64,000 nucleotides of DNA from contig OX442416.1 of the NCBI GenBank assembly GCA_949361645.1, positions 5,494,629 through 5,558,628 on the forward strand, given 5' to 3'. This document shows, piece by piece, positions 38,889 through 50,528 of the stretch. How positions within the stretch are numbered: position 1 is the stretch's first letter; every line of letters starts with the position of its first letter. Under the pieces are notes generated by a model that was given only the letters and a program-made list of their open reading frames with translations, was not told the DNA's origin and ran no database searches. Position numbers and translations under genes: made by a program. Origin of the DNA: Spongilla lacustris. Taxonomy: Eukaryota > Porifera > Demospongiae > Spongillida > Spongillidae.

Positions 38889-40301
38889 GATCATGTGCAA
38901 TATGTGAACACTGTAGCAAAGGCATCAAAGCATATTTAGAACCAGTTTAGACCCACTAATTCCTAGATAAAAATCCCTTTTGAGTAGCGAGAGTATGCCC
39001 AAATGTTAAACACATATGTGTATATGTATATGGTCTGCAATAATAGAAAATGCATAGTGAGATGAACAGAATTAAGGTTTAAGCTGGTATATGAGGCCCT
39101 TGGAAATGTAGGATGTTACCAAAGTGTTTCTTAAGTATGCTCACTGGAGCCTACATGCATGAAGGGTGGTCCTCAAAACATACTCAATGAGATGTCAAAA
39201 GCAGTATCATAAAAGTGTATAGCAGTAAATTGTGGAACAAACTTTGAATCAGTTGAAAGTGGTGACTTTCAATATCTGCCTCCGCATTACTTTTAATGGT
39301 TCTGTCATTTTGTTATTTTGTATCATCATTATTATAAGGGAGGAATACGATGGAAAGATCAATTACTGCAAGTTTACCCAACTCCCAGTTATGGATAGAA
39401 AAAATATCAGCAGGCTGCTCCTGGCTTCAAACTGTGCACCAAAACACATTGAACATGTACATATATGTATGTTAATAAAACTGAAAAAGGTCCGTTTCTC
39501 GTGGTGATAAATCCTATCAGGACCAATTTTGCATGACAAAGCATGGTGATCAAAATCTAGCTTCAAAGAGTGCAACTTGCATTGAGGACAGAGGTGACCT
39601 TGACTCACAAGAAGTCTAACCACCACTTCATGGCAGCTTGAAACTTTGAAGAATCAAGGTGAAGGCCTTAGAGGTTTAAAATATAGCCAATCTGATGAAG
39701 GAGGTTAGGAAACTGAAGATAGGTGGGCCCTATCTCGTAGGGAAGCATTATCTTACTGCAGTGCTGATCCTCCAATTTGCAAGATAAAATATTTTAAGCT
39801 AGCTTGGATGTTGTTACTGTGGCAATAGTAAGAGCATCAACAGCAAAACAATTCAATAGAATATGTTAGACGCTAGCTACATGTATGTAGAGAGCTATAA
39901 TAATCAGATGCAATTAAATGTACAAGGGCCATTTAAGCAGCTGAGTGGGTTATACCAGTAGTTCAAGTAGTGCACAGCTCATTTAATATAATTAAAACCA
40001 AATCCTGCTAGCCTCCATGTTGCATAAGAAGCAGTATATCTCGTCTGTGCCTTTTAGAACATATACAAAACAATGGATCGTGTATGCCTATATGTGTGGT
40101 TCAAGAGTACCCAACTGTATCTTCATACAGGCTCATCTCACCACGCATACTAGTGCAGCCATTAACTATAGCACATAAAGAATAGTGTGAATAGCATATC
40201 AATTACTTGCATTCCTTTGTTGCTTTCATTTATGCATAATACATCTCACAGCTTCAACCTAAAATTTATCACATTCATACAATCGGGAGTTACGGCAGTA
40301 A
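38889..40301. other. Noncoding gap
   Basis: No exon or repeat that I can support between the end of the M8-EGF gene and the palindromic element at 40311. Confidence 0.4.
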
Positions 40302-40310
40302 CTCTCATAT

Positions 40311-40424
40311 TAGTCTCGTACCCAGACCCAGATTCTCACAGCAGCGGATGGATTACATCACCGCTACGTAGCGGTGATGTAATACATCCGCTGCTGTGAG
40401 AATCTGGGTCTGGGTACGAGACTA
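40311..40424. mobile_element. 114-bp palindromic element with 9-bp target duplication
   Basis: Two 57-bp arms starting TAGTCTCGTACCCAGACCCA are inverted copies with one mismatch, meeting at CGCTAC/GTAGCG with no loop. CTCTCATAT flanks both ends (40302-40310 and 40425-40433), a perfect 9-bp target duplication. It is a non-autonomous miniature element; a 9-bp duplication is typical of Mutator-like or Merlin-like transposases, among others. Confidence 0.9.
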
Positions 40425-40868
40425 CTCTCATATAGGATTTGTGCCGTATCATGAATATCATTAAAAACGCGATCCGCGTATAACTCACGAACCGAGAAAC
40501 GGATAGTGTAGCTCTTTACTGCTATCGAGCCACAACGGAAAGACGATCATTTTCATGTTTTGTTCAAGTCGCCAGAACGTTTACAGAAAAGCTCGTAGTT
40601 CTCGTTCCCAGACCGGAATTTGTCCTCCACCAACTCGGGATAGGAATGGTTGTAATGAGCGCAAAATACACCAAAAAATCTAGAAAATTCTGGAAGAAAA
40701 TCTACAGGTCTCAGATTTGGAAATAAAGCATGTAACTGATATACGTAATATGCATTTGGGAGCTATTTGAAAGCGTTCCCATGGCAATGTTCACGTGATA
40801 TGTGTATAGTATTAGTTATCTATCATTTTTTAACTCATTAATAGCGAAGTTATTTTTATCAAAATGCA

Positions 40869-41811
40869 GAGCAAAGCGACGAGCGGAATACCTCCAAAAT
40901 CGAAACGAGGAGTTAGAGACCTCTCTCGGGTTCGGCGCTTCTAAGAGGGGGCGTGAATGCTGTGATGAGCAGAATTCCGACGACATACGAGCTTCTAAGA
41001 AGCAAAAGACTAATCGCCCGCATTTAATCGGGATTCCAAAAGGAGTGTATATTGGAGAAACCCTTCCGCTGCGCGTTCAGCGAGAAGGGCGCGATATACC
41101 AGAAGCGTAAGAGTGAGGCGGAGACAGCATGCTACAACGGAATAACAACTACCGCCCAAAGGTGAGTTGTGCATGGAATATTATGTTTTGGCGCGCTTCT
41201 TTTAGACTAGAGCAGCTGGAAAACTGACATAGCTTTAAACATTGTGTTGCTAGGTGATGACATGTACAGCTGGATTTTGTCATGTTGCATAACGGACACA
41301 GTATTCTTACTTACATATTATTGATATTAGTTGCACTATTTCTGTTACAGTTATGTTTATTATGCATTGCAATACAGATCAAGCCACGTTTAATGTCACC
41401 CCTTGTATAGTACACACAAATAATGCATGACATGGGGTAGACATTAGTATGTGGCTTCTACATGTATTACCAGTGTCAAAGTAAGTAAATTTATAAGTAT
41501 TGACTGCATGCTTCCATCTCCTTAATCATTTTAGCTACTGCCTGTATGAACCCAATGATAGTGTTCTAATGGAGTATAAGGGTGGCCTTGAAAAGGCTAT
41601 TCTAAGCAATAGGACATTGCTAGATGAGTTCAATGATGCCTTTTGCAAGACCCATCCATGGTTAGCACAAAAGGTTACCACTAGATCTGCACATGCTGCT
41701 GTTAGCAAAGTTAGCGCAGATGCATTACTTGCTAAGGCACTGAACATTCGAAGAGCAAAAGCAGGGGGATTGTTAAAAGATCTTCGTGCCATTAATGCAA
41801 TAAAATTATAG
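40869..41811 (+). CDS. Two-exon end of a basic, coiled-coil protein
   Basis: Exon 40869-41106 (acceptor AAAATGCAG, donor GTAAGA) joins exon 41535-41811 (acceptor ATTTTAG) in frame to a TAG stop. The first exon encodes a charged, possibly helical segment (AKRRAEYLQNRNEELE) followed by a basic cluster (SKKQK), suggesting a nuclear protein. The second encodes an alpha-helical, alanine- and lysine-rich region ending LLKDLRAINAIKL. AATAAA overlaps the last codons (41799-41804). The N-terminal exon is not identified, and the family is not recognised. Confidence 0.55.
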
Positions 41812-42420
41812 TATAGCTGGGATAAGGCATCATAGTGCTGTCTCAGAACCCTATTTCTATTATACCTCTTACAATCACACAAAACAGCATGGCCTACACT
41901 GTATACCAGTAGACCTCAATGGTATGTGTGTTATCAGCTGATTGTCCAAACAGATTCATTTGCCTAAAATAGGCGACAATGAGTGAGATTGGGCCTCATG
42001 ATACCCTCCACCTTGAGTGGATAGTACATATATGTCTGAGGCATATATGGGGGACCTATCCTCAATGGCAATTGAATAAAATCACAAAGAAGGTAACCCC
42101 GCGCGTTACGAAATTTTTTATGTATATGTATGGTAGATTATTTCATAGTGTTAAAGGCTTTAGATTTGCATTACGCGTTACAGAGAAATGTGATGTTTTG
42201 TAGCTACATGTACATCAAAATTACCGCGCGCGCGGATACCGTTTTGGTCTTTATTATAAACCGCGGTTTGTATTTGAGTGTATACGGTATGTAGAGACTT
42301 GGGTAGTCACACGTGTCATAAATAATAATTCACAGCCAGACCTGGAGCTTGTGTACTTTGCTGTGTTTCTAGCTATGAAAGCCACCAGTGTATTGATACA
42401 CATGTTTCCTTGGTTAAGAA
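41812..42420. other. Noncoding gap
   Basis: No supported exon; a short stretch of alternating CG (CCGCGCGCGCGG-type) lies near 42222-42236. Confidence 0.4.
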
Positions 42421-43050
42421 CTTTGTGGCAAAGTCCCTAGGCCTGTGGGTGTGGCCTTCATGGTTGAAGCACATATTTCCAGCAGAGAAGAGCCTTTGAG
42501 GGTGTGGCTTATGTGTGAGGAAGAAAAGGGTTATCTGCAATTCAGCATACAAGAGTCCTTGAGGGTGTGGTCTGTACATGAGTCTGAATGGGGGGGGGGG
42601 ACACTGCAGCAGTACACATATTGATTTATACAAATGTTTACAGCATTGTGACAAAGCCCCTCAGGGTGCGGCCTATATGTGGGGAGAATGACAGACAAGA
42701 ATCTTGAGGGTGTGGCCTATGTGTGAGGCAGAAAAGGGTTAACCGCACTGAAACAGAAAGGCAGAGTATAGCACACATTATTTGGCAGAGCAGGTCCCTG
42801 AAGGTGTGAGGTATAGAAGTTCACATTTCCGGCAGAGAAGTTAGTGTACATGAAGAAATGTAGAAACATTCCATTCAACATAGCCCATTCCTATGACTTA
42901 GGTGGTAACAAGTATTCATAGGCCAGAAATAATTCACAGTCAGACACAGTACTTTGCTGTGGTCCCTACCTTCCCAGCATTATGGCAAAGTCCCTGAGGA
43001 TGCATGTGGCCTATATGCATATGTGGGTTTAAGCACAAAATTTCCAGGTG
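42421..43050. repeat. Degenerate tandem repeat
   Basis: Spaced copies of GAGGGTGTGGCCTATGTGTG, GCAGAAAAGGGTT and TTTCCAGCAGAGAAG recur irregularly (for example near 42455, 42495, 42555, 42660, 42705, 42800 and 42990). It looks like an old, decayed array with a unit of roughly 100-150 bp. Confidence 0.6.
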
Positions 43051-44359
43051 TTACCTGTGTATCATATTAATCAGTATTGCGCTCACGCTATTTTCTAAAG
43101 GTACACCACATAGTATAAGTCTTACCGCCACAAGAATGAATCGTGGATAATTTTACTGGATATGCAAGTCGAACAAAAATTGCAATACTAGCTACAACTG
43201 ATTTGTATGTGCGGGCGTAGCGCCCGGCCGGCCGGCCGGCTAACAGTATATATAAGTAGCGAGTGTAGCGATTGTGTTATTTGCTTCAGAATGGATTTTT
43301 GTTCATCGGTACATGTAAGTCATTCGTGAATGTAGTAACCTTATTAACGGTGTGTACATGAACATGCGGGTAGTCTATCTGTGGCTCTGACAACGAGTGC
43401 ATCTGATCTGTCAGGCCGAGCCGTTTAAAAACGTTTTCTCTCTACGCGTTGCGGCGCGAATACTTATTGAATGCTCATGCTGTGATATACATGTATACAT
43501 GTAGAGCGAGCCAGGGGTACCGGTTGGGCGTGTGTTTGGAAGAAAGTGTACGTGCATGCAGGAGCGGCTCGGAACAGTGGACTTTCACAGTGGACATTTG
43601 ACTTGATTTATATACATGTATTATCTCTGTACATGAACCAATAGTGGATATAATATGGGTTAATGTTTAAATTTCATAGAGGTCGAAATCATTGGGATAT
43701 ATTTGCATTTTTGGCTATGACTTTGTCGCGTATACGTCAGTTGTGTCGTCGGTTAAGAGTGGGGGTGTTTAAACTAAAAAGGAGGATGTCCTGCGTGAAA
43801 GCGTGAAGTACCGCGATATACATGTATACGGCCTCCCTCTGCCCCACTGATAAAAATAGTATCTACCTCGTTAATATAACGTGACGTGTTTCCCGTACCA
43901 GCACGTTCGCGATTTGTTACAATGCGGTTAAATAATCATGAATATGTTAATAAAGTCAGGCATATACACCCAAAGGAAGGGGGGGGGGGGGGGGGGGGGG
44001 GGGAGGGGAGTGGGATGGGCGCAAAAAAAAAGTTTTTTAAAACTTTAACACTACAGCCTTTGAATGCTTAATTCAGATCATACTAGTGCTTTTATTTGAC
44101 CTTATGTGAACAGCGGTATAGAATATTATTATGTCTAATTATAATACCAATGAATTAAATTAAACTGACCTGAGCAGAAATGATGTAAGCTTTCGCAGCA
44201 TTTAGGAGCTTTTGGTGTCTACTATTCAGCCCTTCCTCCAACTCCCTTGTAGTGGCAAATTCTTGTCACTAGAAAGGTATTCATAAAGACCAATCTTACG
44301 CATATTGTTACAAGATATAAAAATATTTTCTCTGAGAAAATTAGTGATTCATGTATATG
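43051..44359. other. Noncoding gap with homopolymer tracts
   Basis: No supported exon. A GGCCGGCCGGCCGGC run lies near 43226-43240 and a G tract of about 24 bases near 43979-44003. Confidence 0.4.
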
Positions 44360-44508
44360 TATAGTATTTGAAGGCAATGGTTGTATAAGAAGGAAGTGAA
44401 CAAGGAATTGGAGATACTTTATGTTGCTAAATATAGGAATAATTATTCTATCTCTAATCCCTTGTTCCCTTCCTTTTTACACCACCATTGCCTTCAAATC
44501 CTATACCA
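44360..44508. mobile_element. Hairpin element of about 150 bp
   Basis: TATAGTATTTGAAGGCAATGG .. GAACAAGGAATTGGAGATA matches the reverse complement of 44450-44508 with scattered mismatches. The loop is about 30 bp. A short non-autonomous foldback. Confidence 0.65.
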
Positions 44509-44638
44509 CTAAAGTTCTCGGAGACAATGTTTTTATTTCTTGTTTCATTCATTTTTTTACTACTACAACCGTACATACGTATACGTTTGTATGACAAAGA
44601 TCTAGCCGTTATAATGCCATGTTGCCACTTATGCAGTT

Positions 44639-44670
<32 letters not shown>

Positions 44671-45231
44671 ACTGTACGCAACGCTTGTATATGTATGTTT
44701 ATTTATACGTATAATGATAACCACCTGCTTTATTACAATGGCTGTTGCTACTGTTTCTATTCCTCCTCTTCTTCCTACTGACTGCAGGGCCATTCCGGTT
44801 GCACGGTTTTAACCGGACCACTTTTTCTCCCTGCTGTCTCGGTCTCAGACCCATTTTATTACCCTGCACTACATGTATGTACATCACGTCCGTTACATGT
44901 GTTAGTGGAGCTTAGCCCCAATTCATTAGACTCCAGGAAACCACGCCATTGCCTAAGCCTACTGTTGCTGTCGCTGTCGCTGTCATTTGACAAATCACGC
45001 AGTGCTGCCGCTTTGTTCACCTAGGCCTACATGTAATATTGTTCCATAAATCCATCTGACAATATACATACTACTCCTAGAGCTACCAGAAACCTGTCCT
45101 TCCTTGCCATACGTCACTTTGAGTAAATTTGCTCACTACTATATCGCCAGCGGCAAATTGCGGTTTCCGGCGCTGTTGAGAAGGATCGATCTAGCCGCAG
45201 CCTAGTTGGGCGTGGCCCGCCCTTCGTGTAT
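44509..45231. other. Noncoding gap with a long C tract
   Basis: Holds a C homopolymer of about 30 bases (44640-44670). No exon that I can support. Confidence 0.4.
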
Positions 45232-45668
45232 TGGCGGAATTAAGGTCGGGTTGCAAGCCTATACCAAGATTTGTTCTGGAGTGTTATGTAATATCATTAG
45301 GTTGTTATGTTATTGCACATTCGGGTAGAGCAGCTGCTCAAGATATGTACATGTATTGCTTCGGGTGCGGTGTCGATGAGTTGGGCATGACCCGCCCTTT
45401 GCATTGTTGTTCAGGCTTCATAGTAGCAGGGCAGCGCAACTCTTTAGCTGCCTCTGTAACACATTCGCAAACAAAAGCAATGCTGTCCGCTCCATGAAAA
45501 TTTATATACATGTAAGTTCAATGGAAGGAACAGCTACCTATCATTACCTGACATCAGCCGCTAATTGGGTGAAAATGGGACCCACTTGAACGCTGCAATC
45601 CGATTGGACTGCAATCCCCGTTGCAGCAGAACAAATCCAGGTATAGGCTTGCAACCCGACCTTCCGCC
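45232..45668. mobile_element. Element with 45-bp inverted ends
   Basis: GTCGGGTTGCAAGCCTATACC with flanking GGCGGAA on the left (about 45232-45277) matches the reverse complement near 45627-45668. No coding capacity; target duplication not clear. Confidence 0.55.
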
Positions 45669-46139
45669 CACCTAGCCGCAGCCTGCGCCCCGCTTGTGCT
45701 AGCGCCGCCAAGCCGCTCCTCCAGCTGCTATATATATCCAACTGCAGACAAGATCAACGAACACGTGCACAATACACATTATATAGTAATTGTAACAAAA
45801 GGTCCTCATATACATCCTTCTATTCAGCCACATAACCCTGACAGCCGTATTTACACTGTAATACCGGTTTTGAGCAAGCCAAACCTGTTTAAATTGCGGC
45901 AGTATCGCTGATCTGCATGATCTTGAATCTAGTGAATCACTAATACAAAACAAAACAACAAGTGTACACCATTCTTTTAGAAAGTGGTCATCATCCTTAT
46001 ATTTAAGGTTGGCCATCCTTAATAAGGATTGCTGCATTTGCTGGAGATTAAACATTAAGAAGCAACTTTAATTTTCTGTCTTTCTTCTTACAAATCGTTT
46101 CTTATTTGCTGTACACCTTTTAGGATATCTACCTGTAGT
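45669..46139. other. Noncoding gap
   Basis: No supported exon or repeat; ends at the left terminus of the hAT relic. Confidence 0.4.
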
Positions 46140-46281
46140 CAGGGTTGCCGAAAGTCAGGCCGGGGCCCGGCCTGTGACCGGCCGGCCTGACAGCCCCGGC
46201 CTGCCAGGTCGGCCTGCCAGGTCGGATAAATTGATGTTACTAATCAATTTATTAAAAATTCATGGCTAACCACAAAACATT

Positions 46282-46533
46282 ATGATATTATTAAACAATT
46301 TATTAAAAATTCATACTTCTTCAGCTCCATCCGAGCGGGTGTTTTCGCGAGCTAAGGCTGATTCAACAGCGCCAGAGATTGAACCTTCTCTCTCAACGTT
46401 TGGAGGCGTGTGTCATGCTAAAGCACAATGCATGGTTAATTACAAGTATTTAGATAAGCAAGCGCGCTGTTTGCATCACTGCATGTTTTGTATCTCAGAC
46501 TCAGTTTCTGTATCTGTAATTTGTAAATTGTAA
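46282..46533 (+). pseudogene. hAT transposase C-terminal fragment
   Basis: SSAPSERVFSRAKA matches the strongly conserved S-A-x-x-E-R-x-F-S core of the hAT C-terminal dimerisation domain. The frame continues to 46533 but lacks the usual downstream helix, and nothing of the catalytic part precedes it. A decayed fragment inside its own terminal repeats. Confidence 0.7.
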
Positions 46534-46573
46534 CCATTACCAGCTGATTGTATAATAACTATATTACTATATA

Positions 46574-48229
46574 GGACCGCAGTTTCCGAGAAAACTTCCG
46601 ATGTTTTAATATAAAATAATCGTGTTATAACATTTGAATCGCTAGATCGTCCGAACGGTATAGGCTATCGACTTCCTATTTTCATAACTACGTACTACAC
46701 CATTGCTCTATGATAAAATACATTTTGGTGCCTTGCACTTGCTCCGTGCCAGCATTGCAACGTTGGATACCCCACCAGGTTCAAACCGTCCAACATAACT
46801 TTCTGTAGGAGTAATCAAATCGCTTCAAATTCGGTTTGTAGGTAGAGAGGTCCTATATCTATCGATTTGTTCTGTTCGTTAATTTTTATGCCATCCATTA
46901 CGGAGATATAGTTGAACAAACTACGTACGTGCACATCTTCCCGCTCGATTCGCGCCGATGATTTGCGTCCCGCTCAAAGTATGGGAGGCGGTGATTATGC
47001 ATGTATCATTGCCGCTTATCGAGCGGGAAAAAATGCACGTAGTTTGTTCAACTATATCTCCGAACAGAACAAATCGATAGATATAGGACCACTCTACTTA
47101 TATATATACAAATATAGGACCTCTCTACTTACAAATCGAATTTGAAGCGATTTGCCGGATTACTCCTACAGAAAGGTATGTTGGTTTTGAACCTGGTGGG
47201 GTATCGAACGTTGCAATGATGGTACTGAGCAAGTGCAAGACACAAAAATGTGGGAAAGTTTACGAGAAAAGGGACCTAGCGTTTTTTATAAAAAAGTATA
47301 ATCAAAATGCATTATGTTTGATTTGCCATAACTTCCGAACAGTTAACGCTATCACCTTTCTATTTTCAACACTTCATACTGCACCATTTCTCTATGGTAT
47401 AATACATTTTGGAGTCTTGCACTTGCTCCGTGTCAGTATTGCAACGTTCGATACCCCACTGGGTTCAAACCCGCCATAACTTTCGGTAGGAGTAATCAAT
47501 TCGCTTCAAATTCGGTTTGTAGGTAGAGAGATCCTATACCTATCGATTTGTTCTGTTCGTTGATTTTTATGCCATCCATTACGGAGATACAGTTGAACAA
47601 ACTACGTGCCCATTTTCGCGCTCGATTCGCGCCAATGATTTGGGCAAATTGCGTTCCGCTCAATGTATGGGGAGGCGGGGATTATAACATTGGCGCGAAT
47701 CAAGCGGGAAAACGTGCACATAGTTTGTTCAACTGTATCTCCGTAATGGATGGCATAAAAATTAACGAACAGAACAAATCGATAGGTATAGGACCTCTCT
47801 ACCTACAAACCGAGTTTGAAGCGAATTGATTACTCCTACCGAAAGTTATGGTGGGTTTGAACCCAGTGGGGTATCGAACGTTGCAATACTGACACGGAGC
47901 AAGTGCAAGACTCCAAAATGTATTTTACCATAGAGAAATGGTGCAGTATGAAGTGTTGAAAATAGGAAGTTGATAGCGTTAACTGTTCGGAAGTTATAGC
48001 AAATCAAACGTAATGCATTTTTATTATACTTTTTAATAATAAACGCTAGGTCCCTTTTCTCGTAAACTTTCCCATGTATTTTAACCTAGGGCAATGCCGG
48101 TGTAGTATGAAGTGTTGAAAATAGGAAGTCGATAGCCTTTATTGTTCGGCAGATACAGCAATTCAAATGTTATAACACGATTATTTTATAATGTTATAAA
48201 ACATAGGAAGTTATCTCGGAATCTGTCCC
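46574..48229. mobile_element. Foldback element related to the giant foldback ends, with an X element inside
   Basis: The left end (GGACCGCAGTTTCCGAG) and the right end (reverse complement GGGACAGATTCCGAG) are inverted repeats of several hundred bp, related to the terminal repeats of the element at 12279-23305. It sits inside the hAT relic and is itself split by the X copy at 47252. Confidence 0.75.
47252..48073. mobile_element. Complete foldback element, family X, 822 bp
   Basis: GGGAAAGTTTACGAG .. CTCGTAAACTTTCCC, the same length as, and nearly identical to, the copy at 11438-12259. ATGT flanks both ends (47248-47251 and 48074-48077), and removing one copy plus the element restores the AAAATGTATTTT seen in related uninterrupted arms. 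This is good evidence for a 4-bp target duplication. Confidence 0.92.
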
Positions 48230-48392
48230 ATATATAGCTATAGACATAGCGAAATGAATTAATAATTTATTATAATAAGTGGGTGGATCCCGGCCTGCCG
48301 GCCTGTCAGGTCACGGTCCGGCCTGCCAGGCCAAGCTAAATGTCCGGCCTGGCAGACCGACCTGGCAGGCCGGACTGGCCTTCGGCAACCCT

Positions 48393-49296
48393 GCATGCCT
48401 GTAGTCTTGTAGTCATATGCCTGCTCAATTAGCTCTTCTTCCGATTCCGTTTTTATATCAGACATACATGTATATAGCGGACCAAAATACGCTACGTGGG
48501 ACCAAATCATGATCACGCGTCACTTTTTGGTCCGTCGGACCGATTTGGGCACAATTTTTTTGTCCGGCCGGACCAAAAATTAACGCATGAGCAGACTAAA
48601 ACAACCTGAATAGTTGTGATCAACGTTGCTGTATGAAATGATTTGAGCACAATTTTTTGACGCGGACTAAAACAGGCATGACTAAACCTTTATACTGGAG
48701 AATAGTTGTGATCGATGTTGGTATAAAATTTATATGAATAAAATGCACTGCCAATGTACATGTAATCGTGCACCATGTGTCCATCATGAGTTCTTGTGTA
48801 TACCTATAGATTTAAAATCTGACTGGTTGCCCTCGAGTTGATTGTGCTTTATTACTAAAGACACATGCACACGCAATGGGGATTTCAGAGATAAAGGAGC
48901 AGTGATTTAAATGTACTGTCAATTGCAACTAATTGTACTTGGACAATTTATGTAACATATGTCCAGTGCATGACATTTGTCTGGTATCCATCCATTTATG
49001 ATTAACAGTTGAAAACCAACTTTTGCTCTCTTTCAATTTTCCTCGTCCAAATTTATAAGTGAATTATACATCATTTCACCTCTCTATTATCATCACTTTG
49101 AATGTCTCGCTAATTTATCCAGAAACCTATCTATATTGCCACAAAAATGAGGTCTGATTTAGTTGTATTTACAGTATTAAATCCTGAAAATGGAGCATCG
49201 CCGGCTGTTACTATGGAACACAGAGGAACATCTACCAACCAGCAGTAAGAAAAAGTACCAGCTGGACCAGCTAAATCATCCGACATCATCTTCTTA
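48393..49296. other. Noncoding gap with a local duplication
   Basis: A segment of about 90 bp is repeated in decayed form (GCACAATTTTTT .. AATAGTTGTGATC at about 48549-48625 and 48650-48715), with GGTCCG/CGGACC words near 48528-48575. A short frame upstream of the next exon (about 49173-49255) reads LNPENG .. EHRGTSTNQQ and could be an earlier part of the beta-trefoil. Confidence 0.4.
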
Positions 49297-49534
49297 ATGC
49301 TCATTTACATGGATAGTGATCCTAACAAGCAACCTCTTGCATTGGATGTTGAGAATAATAATGCCCTGGTGGTGACACGATTCAATGCCACTGCAAAAAG
49401 TCAGCAATGGATACTAGATGATGAACGCTTGATCTCAGTAAATACTGGATTGGTGGCATGTTATTCAGGCCTACATAAGGGAGTAACACTGGTAAATAAA
49501 GATACAACCTCACAAGCGCAACTATTTTATGAAA
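49297..49534 (+). CDS. Exon encoding a possible ricin-type beta-trefoil segment
   Basis: The open frame ends at a GTAAGA donor. The text reads PLALDVENNNALVV, SQQWILDD (a QxW motif), LISVNTGLVACYSG and TLVNKD; spaced QxW and G-L-V-A-C patterns are those of ricin-B-like beta-trefoil repeats. The exon may start at ATG 49297 or be an internal exon. The continuation is unclear because the next candidate exon (from 50056) lies in an inverted-repeat arm. Likely carbohydrate-binding if real. Confidence 0.4.
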
Positions 49535-50000
49535 CGGTAAGATTGATCTGTTGGGAGAGATGTGTTCATCTATGGATGGTTGTGTATACAGTTTGCTTTG
49601 GAAATGTATAACAACATGTATAATTATTATATTTTTTCCTGTTTCTTAAATAGCGCAGGCAGGATGGGAATAAAGGGTTATATATTTCATGCAATGTATT
49701 TAATTGCATTGGCACCAAGCACATGCAAATATATCACTTTGTAAATTAAATTGCCCTGCAGCATGCATGCTAATGCAATCTCTGCATAGGACATCAGCAT
49801 CAGACAAATCTGATTCATTAAACCCAGATTATGAAATGGACCTGTTATGTCAGACCCCATTATACTTAAGTCAATATCATCACTATAATATATCACACCC
49901 ATACCAACACGCACACATCCCTCTGTGTGCCCTTTGATTACAATACCACTGACCACAATACTAAGTTTAATCCACTCAATAATTCATTGCTCATATTTCT

Positions 50001-50528
50001 ACAATGTATATTGTGATTGTGCCTGATAATCTTTGAAACATCTACTATTACGCAGTGGCAGCGGTTCACTGACAACCAATATGTAGCAGAAGAAGGCTGC
50101 ATGCACATAACACCAGAGGCACAAAGGGGTCCTCTAAGTGTAGAAAATGGCATGTTGAATATGCTTAGGAACCAAGGGACCATGCCATCAAATGTAGGAA
50201 TGGATAGCATCCATGGTACCTCTGCTTATAGTGAGATGATATTTTTCTCGATCTATATGCATGAGATATGTCCACCTAAAGATTCTGTTTGTCACAAATG
50301 CAAGCTGAATGTACACTCAGCTCACAGTGCTTATGAAAATTAGTGCCCAAGGTACAACCTGTGTTGATACTGCATACCTGGATACACTGTCAGATACTTG
50401 GTGGCTTAAGTTCAAAATTGATACATGTAGGGGCTGAGATTACTGCAATTTCATACACATTGGTTGTCAGTTACCACTGCCACTGTGTAAAAGTAAAGAT
50501 TACCAGGTACAATCACAATATACAACAC
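50001..50528. mobile_element. Inverted-repeat element of about 530 bp
   Basis: GTATATTGTGATTGTGCCTG .. CGCAGTGGCAGCGGTTCACTG .. ACAACCAATATGT at 50001-50090 matches the reverse complement of 50452-50528 with gaps. The interior is not repeated. An open frame at 50056-50208 (MLRNQGTMPSN) crosses the left arm and is therefore doubtful as an exon. Confidence 0.6.

Larger units (their letters stand above)
46140..48392. mobile_element. Relic of a hAT DNA transposon carrying nested foldback elements
   Basis: The terminal repeats CAGGGTTGCCGAAAGTC (46140) and CTTCGGCAACCCTG (ending 48392) are of hAT type. CCTGTAGT occurs directly before the left end (46132-46139) and again four bases after the right end (48397-48404), a probable 8-bp target duplication with a small scar. 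GGCCTG-rich subterminal repeats follow each end. An internal frame encodes SSAPSERVFSRAKA, the signature of the hAT dimerisation region, near 46312-46355. Most of the transposase is gone. Confidence 0.75.
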
